From NCBI GenBank assembly GCA_964236495.1, contig CAXSBR010000006.1, positions 1 through 64,000 of the forward strand: a DNA stretch of 64,000 nucleotides, read 5' to 3'. Shown here one piece after another: positions 61,361 through 64,000 of the stretch; within the stretch, counting starts at the first letter, position 1; every line of letters starts with the position of its first letter. The position numbers and the translations under genes are program-made. This stretch comes from CAXSBR01 sp964236495 (GTDB lineage: Bacteria; Actinomycetota; Actinomycetes; Mycobacteriales; Jatrophihabitantaceae). The notes below the pieces were generated by a model, which had not been told where the DNA came from, did no database searches, and worked only from the letters and a program-made list of their open reading frames with translations.

Positions 61361-62308
61361 ATGACAATGACCGCAGTCGCCGAAACCGTGCCGGGTATCG
61401 AGGCCCGCACCCAGAAGATGGAGAAGGCTCCACCGGGAGAGAATCGAGCCGGCTGGCTGTTCGCCACGCCGTTCCTGGTGTTGTACCTACTGTTCCTGAT
61501 CGGCCCGGTCATCCTGGGCGTCGTCATCAGCCTGTTCAACACCACGACGGTGAAGTCGGGCGTCGGGCGATGGGTCGGGCTTTCCAACTATCGCGACGTG
61601 CTGAGCAGTTCCGACTTCTGGAAGTCGATGTGGCACTCGGTGCTGTTCACGCTGCTGACCACGCCGCTGCTGGTGCTGCTGCCCCTGCTGTTCGCCGTGT
61701 TTGCCGCTCGGGTCATCCACAACAAGTGGTTCTTCCGGCTGGCGTTCTTCGCCCCCTACGTGGTGCCCTCGTCCGCGGTGTGCCTGATCTTCGCGTTCAT
61801 GTACACCCCGCAGACCGGGCTCATCACCAACGTGTTCACGTTTTTCGGACTGTCGGCACCCAACTTCCTGGGTAGCACGTCCGGCGCCTGGTTCGCTGTC
61901 GTGCTGCTGACGCTGTGGTGGACGTTCGGCTTCAACTTCATCCTCTACACAGCAGCGATCCAGGACATCTCCGAGGAGGTGTACGAGGCGGCTGCCATCG
62001 ACGGCGCGAGCCCGTGGCAGCAGATCCGCCAGATCACCATCCCGCTGCTGAAGCCGACGATGAGCCTCGTGCTCATCCTGCAAATTCTCGCCTCGCTGAA
62101 AGTGTTCGACCAGATCTACATCCTGCTCGCGGGCGGTCCGAACACCTCTACCCGTCCGGTTATCGAGTACATCTACGACACCGGCTTCACCTCCTACCGC
62201 GGTGGCTATGCCGCCGCGGCGACGATGGTGTATTTCGTCCTACTCGTCCTCATCTCCGTCGCCTGGCTGCTGTTCCGCCGCGCCAGCAGCGACTCCGCGA
62301 AAGCCTGA
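61361..62308 (+). CDS. Carbohydrate ABC transporter permease (MalF/UgpA type)
   Basis: A 315-residue six-helix permease. The EAA loop is YEAAAIDGASPWQQIRQITIPLLKP, and the FDQIYILLAGGPNTSTRP segment is characteristic of MalF/UgpA-type permeases. It starts 10 bases after the binding-protein stop, with AAGGA upstream. No ATP-binding protein is encoded in the cluster. Confidence 0.94.
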   Translation: MTMTAVAETVPGIEARTQKMEKAPPGENRAGWLFATPFLVLYLLFLIGPVILGVVISLFNTTTVKSGVGRWVGLSNYRDVLSSSDFWKSMWHSVLFTLLTTPLLVLLPLLFAVFAARVIHNKWFFRLAFFAPYVVPSSAVCLIFAFMYTPQTGLITNVFTFFGLSAPNFLGSTSGAWFAVVLLTLWWTFGFNFILYTAAIQDISEEVYEAAAIDGASPWQQIRQITIPLLKPTMSLVLILQILASLKVFDQIYILLAGGPNTSTRPVIEYIYDTGFTSYRGGYAAAATMVYFVLLVLISVAWLLFRRASSDSAKA

Positions 62309-62322
62309 AGGGACCAGATCAG

Positions 62323-63219
62323 ATGTCGACGACGATTGCTGCTCCGGTCTCCCGGACGAACGAGAACACGCGCAGTAGCTCCTCGGTGGCCGACGGCGGT
62401 GCCGCCTCCAAGGCGTTCAACCGGCTGGCTGCTACCTGCCTCACGCTGTTCGGGCTGATCTGGCTGGTTCCCTTCGCGTGGGCAGTCATCACGTCCCTGC
62501 GGCCGGACCCCGAGATCACTGCCAACCCGACCCGGATCTGGTCCAAGCACTTCAGCTTCCACGCTTACAGCACCACCCTGAGCGACAACCCGATCGGCTG
62601 GTGGTATCTCAACAGCTTCATCATCTCGACGCTGGCAGTGATCTTCACTGTCATCGTGTGTTCGATGATCGGGTTCGCGCTGGCGCACCTGCGCTTCAAG
62701 GGCAAGTACGTCGTGCTCGCCTTGATCTTGGCGGGCTTGATGCTGCCCACCGAGGCCCTGGTGCTGCCGCAGTTCATGGAGGTCCGGGCGATGCACCTGC
62801 TCGGCACCTACTGGGCGCTGGTGTTCCCCGCCACGGCGGCGCCCGTCGCGGTGTTCGTGTTCCAGTCGTTCTTCAAGGGCATCCCGGTGTCGTTGATCGA
62901 GGCAGCCCGCATCGACGGAGCCAGCTGGTGGCTCGTCTACCGCCAGGTCTGCATGCCGCTGTGCCGGCCGGCCATTTCCGCCGTGGCGATCCTGACATTC
63001 GTCAGTTCGTGGAACGCCTTCCTCTGGCCGCTGCTGGTGTTGACCCAAACGAAGTCTCAGACGATCCCGGTGGGACTGAGCGGCTTGATCGGCGGTTCGG
63101 CAATCCAGTACGCGGAGACGATGGCGTCCTCGGTGCTGGGCATCCTGCCGCTGCTCGCGGTGTTCCTGCTCTTTCAGCGCCAAATCGTGCAGGGCGTGGC
63201 CAACACCGGCATCAAGTAG
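62323..63219 (+). CDS. Carbohydrate ABC transporter permease (MalG type)
   Basis: A 298-residue six-helix permease with EAA loop IEAARIDGASWWLVYRQVCMPLCRP and the C-terminus RQIVQGVANTGIK typical of MalG-type proteins. ATG 62323 follows GAAGGGA and lies 14 bases after the partner gene; the longer open frame is an artefact of high GC. Confidence 0.94.
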   Translation: MSTTIAAPVSRTNENTRSSSSVADGGAASKAFNRLAATCLTLFGLIWLVPFAWAVITSLRPDPEITANPTRIWSKHFSFHAYSTTLSDNPIGWWYLNSFIISTLAVIFTVIVCSMIGFALAHLRFKGKYVVLALILAGLMLPTEALVLPQFMEVRAMHLLGTYWALVFPATAAPVAVFVFQSFFKGIPVSLIEAARIDGASWWLVYRQVCMPLCRPAISAVAILTFVSSWNAFLWPLLVLTQTKSQTIPVGLSGLIGGSAIQYAETMASSVLGILPLLAVFLLFQRQIVQGVANTGIK

Positions 63220-63290
63220 GTCCTTTCGACCAGCTCGCAATTCCCCCGTACTTGCGGTAAGTCCCCGCGGCGCTCGCAAGCTCGAGTCGG

Positions 63291-63671
63291 TCAGCGCGCG
63301 TCGCGGGGCACGCCCAGCCGAGGAACGCCGCCCAGGCCCAGGTTGTAGCGCACGTCGGCGGAGTACTCGGCCAGCTTGCTCCACAGCGCAGCGTGTGCGG
63401 GCCAGGGAATCGGATTGTCTCCGTCGAGCCAGGACTCGCCGAAGGTGATCCAGATGAGCGTCCAGTCGGCCGCCTCCGCCCACCGGCCGTTGCTCCAGTC
63501 GATGAGATTGCGCCGAATCTGGAAAGCTGCCTGAGCCGGATCTGCAAAGGTGTCGACGGAGCGCACCGTCCAGACGCGGAAGTCTTGGGCCATCAGCGCA
63601 AGCTCCAGGTCTTCGAGGACGGCTGGATTGACCAGCACCGTCGCCATGTTCTCGAAGCGGGGCCCGCGCAT
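63291..63671 (-). CDS. Hypothetical protein
   Basis: A 126-residue soluble protein with an acidic, Trp-rich middle (FRVWTVRSVDTFADPAQAAFQIRRNLIDWSNGRWAEAADWTLIWITFGESW). It has no signal peptide, membrane span or metal motif that I recognise. ATG 63671 and ATG 63647 (118 residues, MATVLVNPAVLEDLELAL) are both possible. It stands alone, converging on the importer operon. Confidence 0.6.
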   Translation of the reverse strand: MRGPRFENMATVLVNPAVLEDLELALMAQDFRVWTVRSVDTFADPAQAAFQIRRNLIDWSNGRWAEAADWTLIWITFGESWLDGDNPIPWPAHAALWSKLAEYSADVRYNLGLGGVPRLGVPRDAR

Positions 63672-63886
63672 GCTTCGATTATTCACAGACCTCTGACAAT
63701 CACCAGCCGTCACACAACGCCCGGTGAAGCCCGGAGTCGTTTGGGCTCAGCCAGGCACAGATCGGCGGTAGTGGGCAATCGGCTGGGCGCGCGTAGGTCG
63801 CCGTGCCAACGGCCACCGAGCTCAAGACTCCAGCCGCGGCGGGCCGCTCGGCTCGAGTCATCACCGACTTGTGTGCCGCACTTGGC

Positions 63887-63899
63887 AATGATTATCATT
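63887..63899. promoter_or_regulatory. Fur/Zur-type metal-repressor box
   Basis: AATGATTATCATT is a perfect 13-base palindrome (AATGAT-T-ATCATT), strongly AT-rich in a GC-rich genome, placed 5 bases before the ATG of a lipoprotein gene. It matches the core shared by Fur and Zur operators. The sequence alone does not settle iron versus zinc. A repressor here would cover the ribosome-binding site or leaderless start. Confidence 0.8.
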
Positions 63900-63904
63900 T
63901 CGGC

Positions 63905-64000
63905 ATGAGCTGCAGAGCGATAAGCATGCGCAGAGCGACGTCGGCATGCGCCCTGTTGGCCGCCATAGCCGCCACGTCGGGTTGCAGTATCTCTTCGGGC
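63905..64000 (+). CDS. Lipoprotein, 5' part only (runs off the window)
   Basis: Thirty-two residues are visible: a basic start (MSCRAISMRRATS), a hydrophobic stretch (ACALLAAIAA) and a lipobox TSGC. This is a lipid-anchored exported protein. With a Fur/Zur box directly upstream, a metal-binding protein of a zinc, manganese or iron-siderophore ABC importer is the most likely identity, but the diagnostic part lies outside the window. Confidence 0.7.
   Translation, partial: MSCRAISMRRATSACALLAAIAATSGCSISSG

Overview
This window is a single 64 kb scaffold piece from a high-GC Gram-positive bacterium (Actinomycetota). The evidence is strongly GC-biased codon use, frequent GTG and TTG starts, 1-4 base stop/start overlaps within operons, Tat and lipoprotein signal peptides, a DUF2020-like lipoprotein, and ROK and LacI regulators of sugar ABC importers. 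I cannot name the family or genus. The sequence is chromosomal in character: I see no phage, plasmid or rRNA/tRNA genes. One 100-base N gap (51309-51408) is present.

Layout. 1-8512: potassium importer operon kdpFABC with its sensor and regulator kdpDE, preceded by a duplicated short repeat. 8580-13039: a secreted zinc metallopeptidase lipoprotein and the tldD/tldE protease pair. 13070-13340: a decayed toxin-antitoxin-like remnant. 13416-23250: a minus-strand sugar catabolic operon (Gfo/Idh/MocA oxidoreductase, TIM-barrel isomerase, ABC importer, second oxidoreductase, second TIM-barrel enzyme, GH43 lipoprotein) and a divergent ROK regulator with a 36-bp palindromic operator. 23298-29554: a glyoxalase-fold protein, a nucleotidyltransferase domain running without a stop into a GH13 alpha-glucosidase, an orphan membrane protein flanked by two related hairpins, and a large GH63/MGH-type glucosidase. 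29772-38345: a mixed block with an HxlR/NAD(P)-binding pair, a HelD/HelR-like helicase, tdh-kbl, GNAT, a MmcQ/YjbR protein, a DinB/DUF664 gene broken by a small inserted element, and vapBC. 38786-48016: an E1alpha-E1beta-E2 2-oxo-acid dehydrogenase operon, small and envelope proteins, an L,D-transpeptidase and serA.

48212-56935 is the most interesting part. A cobalamin riboswitch precedes three secreted proteins built from the two domains of animal transcobalamin and intrinsic factor: an alpha/alpha barrel and a DUF4430-like beta domain. The first protein carries both domains, the second only the barrel, and the third only the beta domain. The second and third carry a Thr/Ser/Pro stalk and a C-terminal membrane anchor. 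They are followed without a break by a complete energy-coupling-factor transporter (T, fused A1-A2, S). The simplest reading is a surface corrinoid-capture relay that hands vitamin B12 to an ECF importer.

56837-63219 is a second sugar regulon: LacI repressor, GH2 beta-glycosidase and a divergent ABC importer with two identical TTGCATCGATGCAA operators between them. The window ends in the start of a lipoprotein gene under a Fur/Zur-type palindrome.

A short dispersed element (GTGAGCATCGCAG...CGAGGAGCGGAG) occurs four times. At each place it is flanked by a short direct repeat, and in one case it cleanly interrupts a gene.
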